Shown here piece after piece: positions 10,261 to 20,497 of a stretch of 64,000 bases of DNA. Position 1 is the stretch's first letter, and every line of letters starts with the position of its first letter. The notes under the pieces are model-generated. The model searched no databases and was not told where the DNA came from. It worked only from the letters and a program-made list of their open reading frames with translations. Source of the stretch: Liolophura sinensis. Taxonomy: Eukaryota > Mollusca > Polyplacophora > Chitonida > Chitonidae. Location: assembly GCF_032854445.1 (NCBI RefSeq), contig NC_088306.1, forward strand, positions 22,415,764 through 22,479,763, written 5' to 3'. Position numbers and translations under genes: made by a program.

Positions 10261-13200
10261 CTACTTTTTGGACAGTGCCATTCCCAGCCCAATGATACCT
10301 CCTAGTGCAAGGGCTGCTGCTCCTCCAACTATTGCCATGCCAACAAGTCCCTCTGAAATGATAAGAAAATAATCAGTCAGTAAACATTTACCATTTGATA
10401 AAATTTATTTTATATATATCAAACAACCAACCAAGTGCATTTTGACACTGCCTAGATGCCGGGCCACCCAAATAGTGCCTGCAAAAATTGCCCTTGTTAA
10501 CAATACCACAACTACAGCTAACAAGCGGCAGGATGACAGAATGGATTGGAAATGGGAGAGTTGAGTTGAGCTCAAGATGGGTGAGTATATCTGTGTGAAC
10601 ACACAAGATTGCAAGGGGTCAACTTTTTTGGTCACTCGCTCATTTGTAATAGTGTAAAAACAAAATACAAACAAAAAAATGATAGCTAATTCAGCCCAGG
10701 TCATCAAATAAACGACTTTGTAACATGCAAATTTTCATAATTTCAGACACATAAATACCAACTGTTTGATGTATTTAATTCACTTCAATCTTGTTTATTT
10801 TGTTCACTTCACCTATGGTATAAATGTGATTGCTGTGAGTTCAAGTCCAGCTCATGCTGGCTTCCTCTCCGGCCATACGTAGGAAGGTCTAACATGTGGA
10901 TGGTCGTGGGTGTCCCCAGGGCTTTGCCCTGTTTCCTCCCACTATAATCCTGACTGCCGTTGTATGAGAGAAATATTTTTGAGTATGGCGTAAAATGCCA
11001 ATCAATTAAATAAACAAATAAAATAAGTGTTTACATGCTTTAAATTTACATGTAGTTATCTGAACAACATAATGCTTTACCTTTCTTCATCTTGTCATTA
11101 ATATATTTCTGTAGCTGTAAAGCCTGGTAGTTTCTGGGTTCTATCTTCAGAATACCTTCACAGCACTTCAGAGCTCCTGTATAGTCCTGCAAAACGAACA
11201 TCGCACAATTACAAAGGGAGATAACTTGTAAACTTTCACGCAATTGTCCAACACAGAAACCTCATACCTCAATCTTTTCGCATGCTTGCAAGGTGTTTAT
11301 TCAGCATTTTCTGTAGGCATTATTTTAAGTAGACCGATGAAGTTATGCTTTTTCCAAAGCCCTGAAATTAGCCAAACCAACCAAAGTAGTTTTGTCTCCA
11401 AAATCATATTAAAATTGTGCATAAATTGCTGAAGAATTAGGGTTGTAGTTTGTTATATATTTTCACTGAAATAATATATCCCAAAACTGGCTAAGAATTC
11501 TTCCATTTTAAACCAGATGAGGCAGACATTGGGATGGAAAAGAGGAAACTATACATAATACAAATAATTTGACATTTTCAAGGTTACAGGAAACCGGGCA
11601 TAGCCTAGAGGAAACCCAGGACCATCCGCAGGTTACGGCCAGACCTTCCCAAGTAGGGCCGGTGAGGAATCTAGCATCACACTCTGTACTATATCTTTTG
11701 TAAGCAATGCTTACACAGTAAAAAGCAGCAGTATGGTTTGGTTTCACAATCACAGTGCTGTGCATATAACATTGCCACAGCGTCCGCTTCGGGACCGGTA
11801 GATCCAGGATCAATCCTTGGTCGAGTCACACCTAAGACTTTAAAAGAGAAAGTTGTAACTTCCTCGCTTGGCGTTCAGCATGAAGGGGATAGTGCAACGA
11901 CTGGTTGACCCGTATCAGTATAATGGCTCGGGCGGGGCGGCTTACTTGCCTTCGGTAAGTCGTCTCAGTGATGCAGCACTAAATAAAAGAGCGGTGGAAA
12001 TCCGTCCTGCAACAAGGAGGCACATTACACGTGCATGCACCCTAATGATTCCTTCGTCGTCATATGACTGAAAAATTGTTAAGTACGACGTTAAACCCCA
12101 AGCACTCACTCACTAACATTGCCACGGCAGTTACGCATGGTGACCAGTGCTGTGGATGTAACAATGCCACAGAAGTTACGCATGGTGACCAGTGCTGTGG
12201 ATATAACATCGCCACGGCAGTTACGCATGGTGACCAGTGCTGTGGATGTAACATCGCCACAGCAGTTACGCATGATGACCAGTGCTGTGGATATAACATC
12301 GCCGCAGCAGTTACGCATGGTAACCAGTGCTGTGGATATAACATCGCCGCAGCAGTTACACATGGTGACCAGTGCTGTGGATATAACATCGCCACAGCAG
12401 TTACACATGGTGACCAGTGTTGTGGATGTAACATTGCCACGGCAGTTACGCATGGTGACAAGTGCTGTGGATGTAATATTGCCACAGCAGCTACACATGG
12501 TGACCAGTACTGTGGATGTAACATCGCCGCAGCAGTTACACATGGTGACCAGTGCTGTGGATATAACATCCCCACAGCAGTTACACATGGTGACCAGTGC
12601 TGTAGATATAACATCACCGCAGCAGTTACGCATGGTGACCAGTGCTGTGGATGTACCCACCATGTGATAACAGTACCCCCAGGTGATAACAGTACCAAAC
12701 AGATGATAACAGTGCCCACCAGGTCATAAAAGTACCAACCAGTCGATAACAGTACCCACCAGCACCAACCAAGTGATAACAGTACCCACCAGGTCATAAA
12801 AGTACCAAGCAGGTGATAACAGTACCAACTAAGAGATAACAGTAGCCACCAGATGATAACAGTATCCACCAGGTGACAACAGTACCCACCAGATGATAAC
12901 AGTACCAACCAGGTGATAACAGGATGAACCAGTCGATAACAGTACCAACTAGTCGATAACAGTACCAACCAGTCGATAACATTACCCACCAGGTGATAAC
13001 AGTACCAACCAGATGATAACAGTACCAACCAGATGATAACAGTACCAACCAGGTGATAACAGGATGAACCAGTCGATAACAGTACCAACTAGTCGATAAC
13101 AGTACCAACCATGTGATAACAGCACCCACTAGGTGATAACAGTACCAACCATGTGATAACCTGCCCAATGTCCTCCCACCATAATGCTGGTCGCTGTCAT

Positions 13201-16200
13201 ATAAGTGAAATATTCTTGAGTACGGCATAAAACACCAATCAAATAAGTGAATAAATAAATGATCTATTGCACTTACTTTAATTCTTGTATAAGCAATGGT
13301 CAAATAATACAAGTAGTCTCGCCGTGATGTGTCATCCTTAGTGCGATGAAACAAATCTGAAACATTGCAAAACAGGGGTGTTATTAGCTGTGCCATTCAA
13401 CTAAATTTCTTATTTGCTTCAAAGTAAAAGTATAGAGTAAGTTGTCTCACTCTATAAACAGAGTATTAAACTTTCAAACAACACACTGTTTCCTGTATTT
13501 TACACGAGTCATCACAGGATAGACTTCAATCTTATACGGCAGAATCATACAAACAGTTTTGAGGTGTTCTACATGTAAGTAGATGTAGACTCAAAAATTT
13601 TGCATTTACATGAGGCTGCCAGTTTTATGGTTAGAGGAAACCAGACTGTCCGATGCAAAGACTGAACAAATGGTGTTAAAGGAGAAGAAAATTTAAATAT
13701 TAATCAAATACCATTGAAAAGAGTATGTTTTTCCTCGCAGGTGCATGCTATAAAAAAATTCTAATATGTACCTCAAGTTGATAAATTATAAATGAAGTCA
13801 GCACCAAAATCCGCTGTGGGCGACTCCATTTTGCCTCAGAACTAGCCCTGAAGTCTTCTGTGTTAGGAGGAGAATTGCTGTCGGAAACTGCCAAAGTGCA
13901 GTTCGTACATTTCCAGTAGAACTCTTCTTCTCAGAAGATAGCGAACAGTACAGTTCGTTTTGACGATCGGGAAACTGGAATGTTGGATGATTTACACGAA
14001 CAAGTCGGCAGTTTTAACATCCCCAGCATAAATTACAGGGTGTTAAAGATGGAGGATGTGATGGACTCAGTGATTTATGGCAGCTTTGCCGTTTTCAGGC
14101 TTTACGTGTATGGCGAGGAAAAATGGCAAAATTATGCAGCAGGCACCACCAGATTACGAAAAGAAATGTGCTCTTTTCAGCCTATAGTGTCATGTCTTTA
14201 GGTTTTCTTCTCCTTAAGGTAGCTCGAATCTATACAGAATCTATACTTTGTGCCAATTTTTACGCATATTACAAGTTGCAAAGTTACACATGTACTATGC
14301 TGTAGCTGTTGTGGAGTGTTAACTGACACTCAAATGATGTATGATGTCCCGCTTTGCACTTCTGCAGGTACAGCGTTAGGCTCATACAAAGTCATGTTTC
14401 ACTCACGTAAGACAAAAATAGTAGTTGGATGACCCCAATTTTATATTTGATATTATTCATAACTATACCCTGTCAGTCCAAGCAAGGGATGAACAAGTAC
14501 CATTTTTAAAGTGTTTGGTATGACTCGACCTGGATTTGATCCCATGTCTCTTGGTAAATATCTCTCCTGGTAAATACGCATCAACCACTCCAAAATAGTG
14601 CAAATTCATGTCACTGACTGCTAGCCAGGTCATGGAAATCTCACCTTCTAATAAGGCAATACCATTCTTCATGTCATTCTGGTAACGACTGCGGACTAGA
14701 CACCAGGCATATTCAAACTGTGCTTTCTCACTCACGGAACCACGTTTTTCCTGCTCTTTGTACATGCGCTCAAATTTCTGTTCCGGTACATGAAACAAAG
14801 AAAATATCATAATAAGCAGGATGGAAGTTTGGGGTTAGTGTTTCTGTTAAAAAATGGTTCAGTGGTGAAAATCAGTAATACATTGATAACAGGAAATAAA
14901 AATTCATGTGAACTCTGCTTGTATACAGTTACTTGTATGTTCACACCTCACATCATGGATTGTACTAGTTGATATACACGAATAAAATTTTAAAACGGCA
15001 AGTACATGTATGTTCCAGTTTCTATTTCTCAAAAATACAACAAACTGTACGGATTTGAATGAAATAAGCAATGACTGATAAAGTTAGGCAGTTCATGACC
15101 TGTTATAATACTCTTGCTTATAATCGTCAAAAAAAACGTTACGCATGACATGCACGTGAAAGCCAGTACCTCACCGATCAGCTAAGTGTCATCAGCTACA
15201 AGTGATACCTTGAATAATGAAATCTTACTGATGTATATATGCATGTCTATCTGATTTATACCACCTTATCAGCATGGCCTGAGGTTTAACACCTTCAGTA
15301 TACACTCTTCAGGCTTCTGTTAAGTGCATATATTTTGCACATAGAGTTAATTTATATGGTACCTCTTCTTAAGTTCTTTTGTAACTTATTCAGTTGTGTC
15401 TTATGCAATACACAAGCATTTTTCACTTATATGCTTATGGTCAATTTTATGGGTAAATGAAACCAGATAGAACCTGGAGAAAACCATGCATCATACCTCC
15501 ACAGGTAGCCTACCTGACAATCTGTAGAGTGAAGTCCAGTTTACTGTTATCCATCAATCAAATATATCAGAAAACCATTTCATAGGCCTTGTGCAGCATT
15601 TTCTTCAATTTTATTGAACATTAAAGTACATTCAACATTAGTTTAATTAAATATAATGTTGAAGTCTAGTTGAAAGCAGACCTCAACATTTAATTTACTT
15701 GAACTAGTATATTTCACCAATGCAACTGCAGGGGCCAGAGTCATGATGGGAGGAAACCGGGCAGAGCCTGGGGTTAACTGAACTAAATGAACATGTATAC
15801 TCTCTGTATCTTTATTTGAATATTAACATGCAAGTGATATCACATTTTTCTGGTAGCCACATGTGCAAACATGGACAGTAATCACTGATAATGTGATATA
15901 TATATAACATAGAAAAGAGTATATCAGCCATCATAGTTTAAGGCATAAGGCTATAGATACACTGCAGATCTATAGGAGGTGGTAATTTACCATGGATTCA
16001 TGGCCAGCAGCAGATTCTGATTTCCAAATTATGATAGGCCTTTTATGCTCATTGGATTTGTTTCATTCATGCCATACATGTACTAGAAATCTAGCAACTC
16101 ATACTCATCAATGATTTGTTTTTATGCTCAAAATAACACTTTTCCCACTCTGCCCTGCATTAATTATCCCTGTTGTAAGAGGGCGTGGGACTGATGGAAC

Positions 16201-17457
16201 ACCCAATTACAATATAATACGCAGCCAGACAGTATTTAAAATACTTATAATAGAGAAATTCACCACATGTATCAACACAAATATATGTTTGACAAACTCT
16301 TTGTTTACTCTTTCAGCTTCTATACAAATTGCCTAAATGTAGCTGGAATTCATTATAACACTTGGATCATTTACTGAGTTGCTTGACTTCGACTAGCCAT
16401 TCGCCACATTAGTTTTGGCAAATACAATTTCTGTGTGGCGAAAGGAAATTGGCGTCCCTTCGCCACAGCAAAAGCGAAAGCAATGGATGCCTTTCAACTT
16501 CAGTTGTTTAGGTTTAGAGTTCGTAAATTTACTCAGATTTAAGGTCGGATCCAGAATCAAGAAGGAATATTTCACTTCAGTGTGAAAAAACTTGGTTATG
16601 AAAACAACAAAGTATTTAAAGAGCTTTTTAAACTGGAAATGTATGCCCGCGATAATTCAATTCAGACAATGTGGTCCGAGAATTACTTTCAATTTACATT
16701 AAAAAATGCCGACCAACCGACCTGACTTAATAAACAGTGTTTGTTACCCGCAACAAACAACTTTTTAATGATGGCCTGGGGTACCTATGATACAATGTGA
16801 TGATCATATACACAGGTCATCCGGGATCGCAGGGCTCTCCACATATCAGTAAATACAAGCCATCCTTGGACTGAATTTTCGGGCTAGGTACGTGGTGTGG
16901 TGTGGTGTGCACGTGGGGTGGAGGTCAACCGTATGACCCGAGGCACTTAAAAATGTATGAGAATCGAAATATTCAACAATGAGGTGTCCTTCACCGGTGG
17001 TTCCACCCTCTGCCCTTCTGAGGCCAGATTAGGCCCTGAGTGTTGCGAAAATTAATTTTTTAAAAAAGTGTTGATACTTTACATTAGGCATAAGCAATGA
17101 AGACATTCACTTTGACATTCACATCGAAAATTTCAGTGACACTGTGAGCAGAAGGGCAATCAATACACCAAAGCAGGGTGACCGCTAACTGTAACACATT
17201 TCAAGGAAACGGCATTTTAGGTCAGCTGTCAGTGTCATGTCAATCGGGACAATATGTCAATGAGCTGAGGCGGAGGACAGGCGGGGAGGGAATAAATGCA
17301 AAAATGCACTACAAACGATGACATCCCGTGATCGAGATAAACAGGTAATTGATAAGACATCAAACGGTATATTTATTTCACAAGTAATGGCCAGGAATAA
17401 TTGCAAATTTACCTTTAAATCGGAAGGATCAACAATATCTTCGACGATTGCCTCCAT
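10261..17457 (-). CDS. FIS1: Mitochondrial fission 1 protein (FIS1)
   Basis: Five coding exons on the minus strand fit perfectly in phase: 17457-17413, 14777-14645, 13356-13277, 11186-11081 and 10352-10261, for 456 nt and 151 residues plus TAG (the human protein has 152). The start MEAIVEDIVDPSDL matches the family's N-terminus. The core contains SVSEKAQFEYAWCLVRS, then DYLYYLTIAYTRIK and YTGALKCCEGILKIEP, which are the two tetratricopeptide-like repeats. The last exon encodes a glycine- and alanine-rich transmembrane tail (GLVGMAIVGG...LGMALSKK) ending in two lysines, the usual tail-anchor signal for the outer mitochondrial and peroxisomal membranes. In other animals FIS1 recruits fission and mitophagy factors there. 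No residue or splice site looks damaged, so the gene is probably active. Introns 1-4 are 2.6, 1.3, 2.1 and 0.7 kb. Confidence 0.96.
10843..11030 (+). repeat. V-SINE-like element in FIS1 intron 4
   Basis: It starts inside the tRNA-like half (GTGAGTTCAAGTCCAGCTCA, containing the B box) and continues through the core (GGGCTTTGCCCTGTTTCCTC) to a GGCGTAAAATGCCAATCAAT tail with AAATAAACAAATAAAAT. The copy is old and has many substitutions. Confidence 0.85.
11781..12113 (+). repeat. SINE family B, 5'-truncated, inserted in a minisatellite unit
   Basis: The element runs from GCGTCCGCTTCGGGACCGG (tRNA-like head without the first ~25 bases) through the central block to ACGTTAAACCCCAAGCACTC and ACTCAC. 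It is flanked by TAACATTGCCACAG on the left (11767-11780) and TAACATTGCCACGG on the right (12114-12127), an approximate 14-bp target-site duplication that is itself part of the adjoining 45-bp repeat unit. Confidence 0.88.
12114..12658. repeat. 45-bp minisatellite, about 12 units (FIS1 intron 3)
   Basis: The unit is of the type AACATCGCCACAGCAGTTAC followed by GCATGGTGACCAGTGCTGTGGATAT. Copies differ at a few positions. Because 45 is a multiple of three, several frames on both strands remain open; these frames are not genes. One more partial unit lies on the far side of the SINE at about 11751-11780. Confidence 0.95.
12659..13160. repeat. ~19-bp minisatellite GTGATAACAGTACCAACCA (FIS1 intron 3)
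   Basis: About 26 imperfect copies of GTGATAACAGTACCAACCA, with variants ending ACCCACCAG and some units containing GTCGATAAC. The array directly follows the 45-bp array and is followed by a V-SINE tail at 13160-13255. The apparent 342- and 200-residue open frames on the minus strand across it (repeats like WYCYHLVGTVI) are artefacts of the array. Confidence 0.93.
13160..13255 (+). repeat. V-SINE-like element, 3' end
   Basis: Core-and-tail fragment: TCCTCCCACCATAATGCTGG, GAGTACGGCATAAAACACCA and an AATAAATAAATGA tail. It abuts FIS1 exon 3 by about 20 bp. Confidence 0.8.
15415..15775 (-). repeat. Diverged V-SINE fragments in FIS1 intron 1
   Basis: Two weak remnants: 15421-15487 (CACTTATATGCTTATGGTCA, AACCTGGAGAAAACC) and 15726-15775 (GGGAGGAAACCGGGCAGAGC). 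The remainder of the 2.6-kb intron is AT-rich with no coding signal. Confidence 0.5.
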
Positions 17458-17507
17458 CTTGAGTGTTGATTTATTTACCTTCTAACGTTAGAGAGCTCCG
17501 TCTCATC

Positions 17508-17513
17508 CACGTG
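17508..17513. promoter_or_regulatory. E-box CACGTG upstream of FIS1
   Basis: A palindromic CACGTG lies about 50 bp upstream of the FIS1 start codon. Such sites bind bHLH-Zip factors in animals, but a single hexamer is weak evidence. Confidence 0.3.
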
Positions 17514-17879
17514 CTGATAAACCAGTGATTAAACCATAAGCCACAAACAGATGAGAATCATCGGCGAAAAGAAAGCTTCTTTATTTTTTATGCTTTAATT
17601 ATAATATATACTATGTTTATTTAACCTAAGCTGAGATGAGCATTGTGGGTGGAACGGAAACGTGTTCACCTGCATGCATGCAACCATATCCGCTGTAGCC
17701 TTGGTTTCATCATTTTTTACTTGCAGATGAAAAAAATAAAAGGTTGCTGAAGGTGGAGGTGGGGTCGGGGGTAGGCTTACATATCCGAAAAGCTAGCCTA
17801 TACGTTTTGGGGAATAGACCTCTGTTTATTTATTTATTTGTTTATTTTATTGGCGTTCAACGCTCGTGAAGAAAATCGG

Positions 17880-18175
17880 AATGCTCAGAGTAGACCACTG
17901 ACCTTTGGTAACTTATTAACTGACAAACTTTCCCAAGAGTGACGTTCATATGCACACCATTTTCTTTTGATGGAATTATGCCAGATAAGTACACGCTCTC
18001 CAGTCGATGTTAAGCTGTGGAGAAGACCACACGTACGAGCGTTGTCACGAGTTGCATCCCCAAGATCAGCGAGAGAGGGAAAATCTAGATAAAATTCCTT
18101 GTCCAAGGTCGGATTTGAACCCCAACCTCGATCATGTGTTACCAGTAGTGATAGTGACAAATGTGAAAATCGTTA
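17880..18175 (-). repeat. tRNA-derived SINE, family C
   Basis: On the minus strand a good pol III B-box occurs (GGGGTTCAAATCCGACC, about 18108-18124), and the plus strand carries GACCACTGACCTTTGGTAAC. The same combination occurs at 26005-26190, and shorter fragments at about 5790-5900 and 45610-45670. Confidence 0.65.
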
Positions 18176-18239
18176 GGCCTCCAGCAATCATATGCACACT
18201 ACAGAGCAAATATGAAATGCTTGTAACCTGCGTGTGGTC

Positions 18240-18365
18240 TTTGCTTTGCGCTGCGCTCTGCTCGATTCCCTCAGATCATAATGCTGGCCGCCGTCGTATA
18301 AGTGATATATTCTCGAGTACGGCGTAAAACATCAATCAATCAAATAAATAAATAAATAAGTAAAT
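18240..18365 (+). repeat. V-SINE-like element, 3' half
   Basis: The segment contains GCTGGCCGCCGTCGTATAAG, the ATTCTCGAGTACGGCGTAAA block and a pure AAATAAATAAATAAGTAAAT tail. It is one of the better-preserved tails in the window. Confidence 0.85.
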
Positions 18366-19520
18366 AAATTTTATAGTCGCCGCGCTGTAGCGCTGTTACA
18401 TGTATGTTGATGTAATACAATTTGTACGTCATGCCTTAATCGATGAGTTATCAGGCTACAACGCTCTAATAGATATGTAACGGTATCATATATGTCAATA
18501 TAAATGTATATATATCACTGTGTCCTTTAACACTGAGTGAAAGATTTTGATTCCTAAAATATTTTTGCAAGGTCAGATTCATATATATATAGAGAGCTAT
18601 ACTTACATATACCATGAACCAAAAAATGTTTGACCTATGTTTACGTTTTTTACTCATAAATGTCCAGAAAAATATAAAAGATGAACACCCATTTCTATCT
18701 TCAAAAATCGGAATTCAAAATTGATTCTGTCAAAAATATAAATATTGATCAGTTAAATTCACGCATTATCAATTATATAATTTGCAGTAAAATTTATATA
18801 TTTACATTCTCAAATGGAATTCGTAAAACAAAATATTACAGGTTTTAATTCTGATCGCTTTGAAGCTGGCCGTGACATATTTTCGCCTACAATCCCACTG
18901 TATCAGTAAACACAGCAAAGCGTCTCTTCTACAAACAGTGTCAGGAAAACGTCGAAAATACATAGGCTTTTTCCTTAAAAAAAAAGTAATCAAGATAAAA
19001 CTTAAATCACTGAACAATAAATATTTAGTGAGATGATTCTTTCAAAAACATAACATAGCTGATCACATATGATATTTGTGAAAGTTTCCACATGAGTTAC
19101 ATGTAGATTTCACAGGTAATGCTTGGTCACGTAGCTAACTGCGAGGGATCGAAGTGGCAATCAGGTTGAGATTTTGAAGACGGGTTGGTCACGTTTAAAG
19201 ACAAATTACAATCATGCAGCTCGCTAAGAGAAGCCAAAAATGGCGATACTAGTATAAATGGAAGATGGGGAATACGTTTGTAGATTTAGAAACACAAAAT
19301 ATGCACACTATAATTCATTAAACGACTTTTGTTTGCCACATGTTCGTCATCTTCGCATGCTTCTTGCACTTTGACAAGCTCTTTTTACTAATAGTTTACG
19401 GCCATTATGCATGAAATGTATATCAGCTTAAAGATAAATTTCTGTAGATTTTAATGTTTTTATTTTAAGTAGAATCCGTTCATTATGTGCAGAGATATTT
19501 ACAGAGAAGTACAAGTGAAC

Positions 19521-19527
19521 AAACACA
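19521..19527 (+). promoter_or_regulatory. H1 box AAACACA
   Basis: AAACACA, the element characteristic of H1 gene promoters, lies 157 bp upstream of the H1 start codon. No clear TATA box is visible between it and the ATG. Confidence 0.55.
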
Positions 19528-19683
19528 ATCGTGATGATAAAGGCTGAGTTAGGGAGAAATTCGCGGCTTGCTCTCGTTGAGGTCCGCGCTCGTGCTATGT
19601 AATGTAGGCCTCCACGTGGCTGTAGTATTCACACACCTGATCGTGGAGTAGGAAGCTCATCACATAGAACGTTTTACTCAGAC

Positions 19684-20262
19684 ATGGCAGATTCCGCTCC
19701 AGCCCCAGCCATGCAGAAGGCGAAGAAAACCACCAAGCCAAAGAAGCCCACCGATCACCCCAAATACATCGAGATGGTAGTGGCTGCCTTAAAAGAGCTG
19801 AAGGAGAGAGGAGGCTGCTCCAAGAGCAAAATTCTCAAGTACATCATGGTCAACTACAAAGTCAGCGACGAGAGAACCGTCAACACTCATCTGAAGGTGG
19901 CTCTGAGGAATGGCGTCAAGACCGGAGTGTTGAAACAGACCAAAGGGACAGGGGCCTCTGGGTCTTTTCGTCTCGGTGACGCAGCTAAGAAGGCACCGGC
20001 GAAGCCGAAGAAGGTCGTCAAGAAATCAGCAGCAAAGAAACCCGCAACCAAAAAGACCACCGCCACCAAGAAGACTAAATCACCAAAGAAGGTGGCCAAG
20101 AAACCCGCAGTAAAGAAAACTCCAACCAAGAAGGTTGTAAAGAAGCCGAAGTCACCTAAGAAGGTCGCCAAGAAGCCAGCGTCCAAGAAACCTTCCAAGA
20201 GCCCGAAGAAGGTCGCCAAGAAGCCGGCAAAGAAGACAGCTGCCAAGAAAACAAAGGCTTAA
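19684..20262 (+). CDS. Linker histone H1
   Basis: A single intronless frame of 192 residues. Residues 1-22 are a basic proline-rich tail; about 23-97 are the winged-helix H15 domain (HPKYIEMVVAALKELKERGG, then SKSKILKYI, LKVALRNGVKTGVLKQ and TKGTGASGSFRL). The remaining ~95 residues are almost only lysine, alanine, proline, serine and threonine, with three SPKKVAKK motifs of the kind bound in the DNA minor groove and phosphorylated by cell-cycle kinases. H1 binds the nucleosome dyad and linker DNA and compacts chromatin. The ATG is preceded by CAGAC, and the next methionine (residue 10) would remove part of the tail. A histone stem-loop and an AATAAA follow (separate entries), so the message may end in either way. 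No core histone gene lies nearby: it is a solitary H1. The long minus-strand frame at 19887-20246 is a shadow. Confidence 0.97.
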   Translation: MADSAPAPAMQKAKKTTKPKKPTDHPKYIEMVVAALKELKERGGCSKSKILKYIMVNYKVSDERTVNTHLKVALRNGVKTGVLKQTKGTGASGSFRLGDAAKKAPAKPKKVVKKSAAKKPATKKTTATKKTKSPKKVAKKPAVKKTPTKKVVKKPKSPKKVAKKPASKKPSKSPKKVAKKPAKKTAAKKTKA

Positions 20263-20304
20263 AAACTTCCATCAGCAGTGCGCTGATTTGTTGCTATTTC
20301 CAAA

Positions 20305-20320
20305 GGCCCTTTTCAGGGCC
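20305..20320 (+). promoter_or_regulatory. Histone mRNA 3' stem-loop
   Basis: GGCCCTTTTCAGGGCC, a 6-bp stem with the TTTC tetraloop of replication-dependent histone messages, starts 42 nt after the H1 stop codon and is flanked by the usual AAA and AACCA. SLBP binds this element in animals to direct cleavage without a poly(A) tail. Confidence 0.93.
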
Positions 20321-20491
20321 AACCAATTCACTCGAGAGAGAATCTTTCCAGTCTTACGCACAGCTTAATTTTTCTTTTTTTGTAAGTCATCGTTTGAAAA
20401 CCTTGTTTTATGATATGCAGTTCATGTGTGTAGGCCTATGTAAGTTTTCTATATTTCTCTCTAGCACATCTCACATCTCCTGTCCCTCAAT

Positions 20492-20497
20492 AATAAA
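20492..20497 (+). promoter_or_regulatory. AATAAA polyadenylation signal downstream of H1
   Basis: AATAAA lies 172 nt beyond the stem-loop and is followed within ~15 nt by a GTGGGTGTGTTTG stretch suitable as a GT-rich downstream element. It offers an alternative polyadenylated 3' end. Confidence 0.55.

Larger units (their letters stand above)
17458..19683. other. Intergenic region between FIS1 and histone H1
   Basis: The two genes are transcribed divergently, 2.2 kb apart. The interval holds a tRNA-derived SINE (family C, about 17880-18175), a V-SINE 3' part at 18240-18365 and AT-rich DNA. No coding exon was seen. The last 160 bp before the H1 start form its promoter and 5' UTR. Confidence 0.7.

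Noticed and set aside
11868-12071. 67-residue frame repeated almost exactly at 42269-42472 on the other strand
   Set aside because: Both are translations of SINE family B, a non-coding retroposon; similarity reflects the DNA repeat.
12060-13088. 342-residue minus-strand frame and several overlapping 180-220-residue frames
   Set aside because: They consist only of translated 45-bp and 19-bp intronic minisatellites within FIS1 and have no conserved features.
19579-19591. 13-bp match TGAGGTCCGCGCT between the H1 promoter and 59688-59700
   Set aside because: A few dozen chance 13-mer matches are expected within 64 kb; without a longer shared context it is not evidence of a common element.
19887-20246. 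119-residue Phe/Val/Leu-rich frame antisense to histone H1
   Set aside because: It is the reverse complement of the lysine/alanine codons of the H1 tail and has no independent support.
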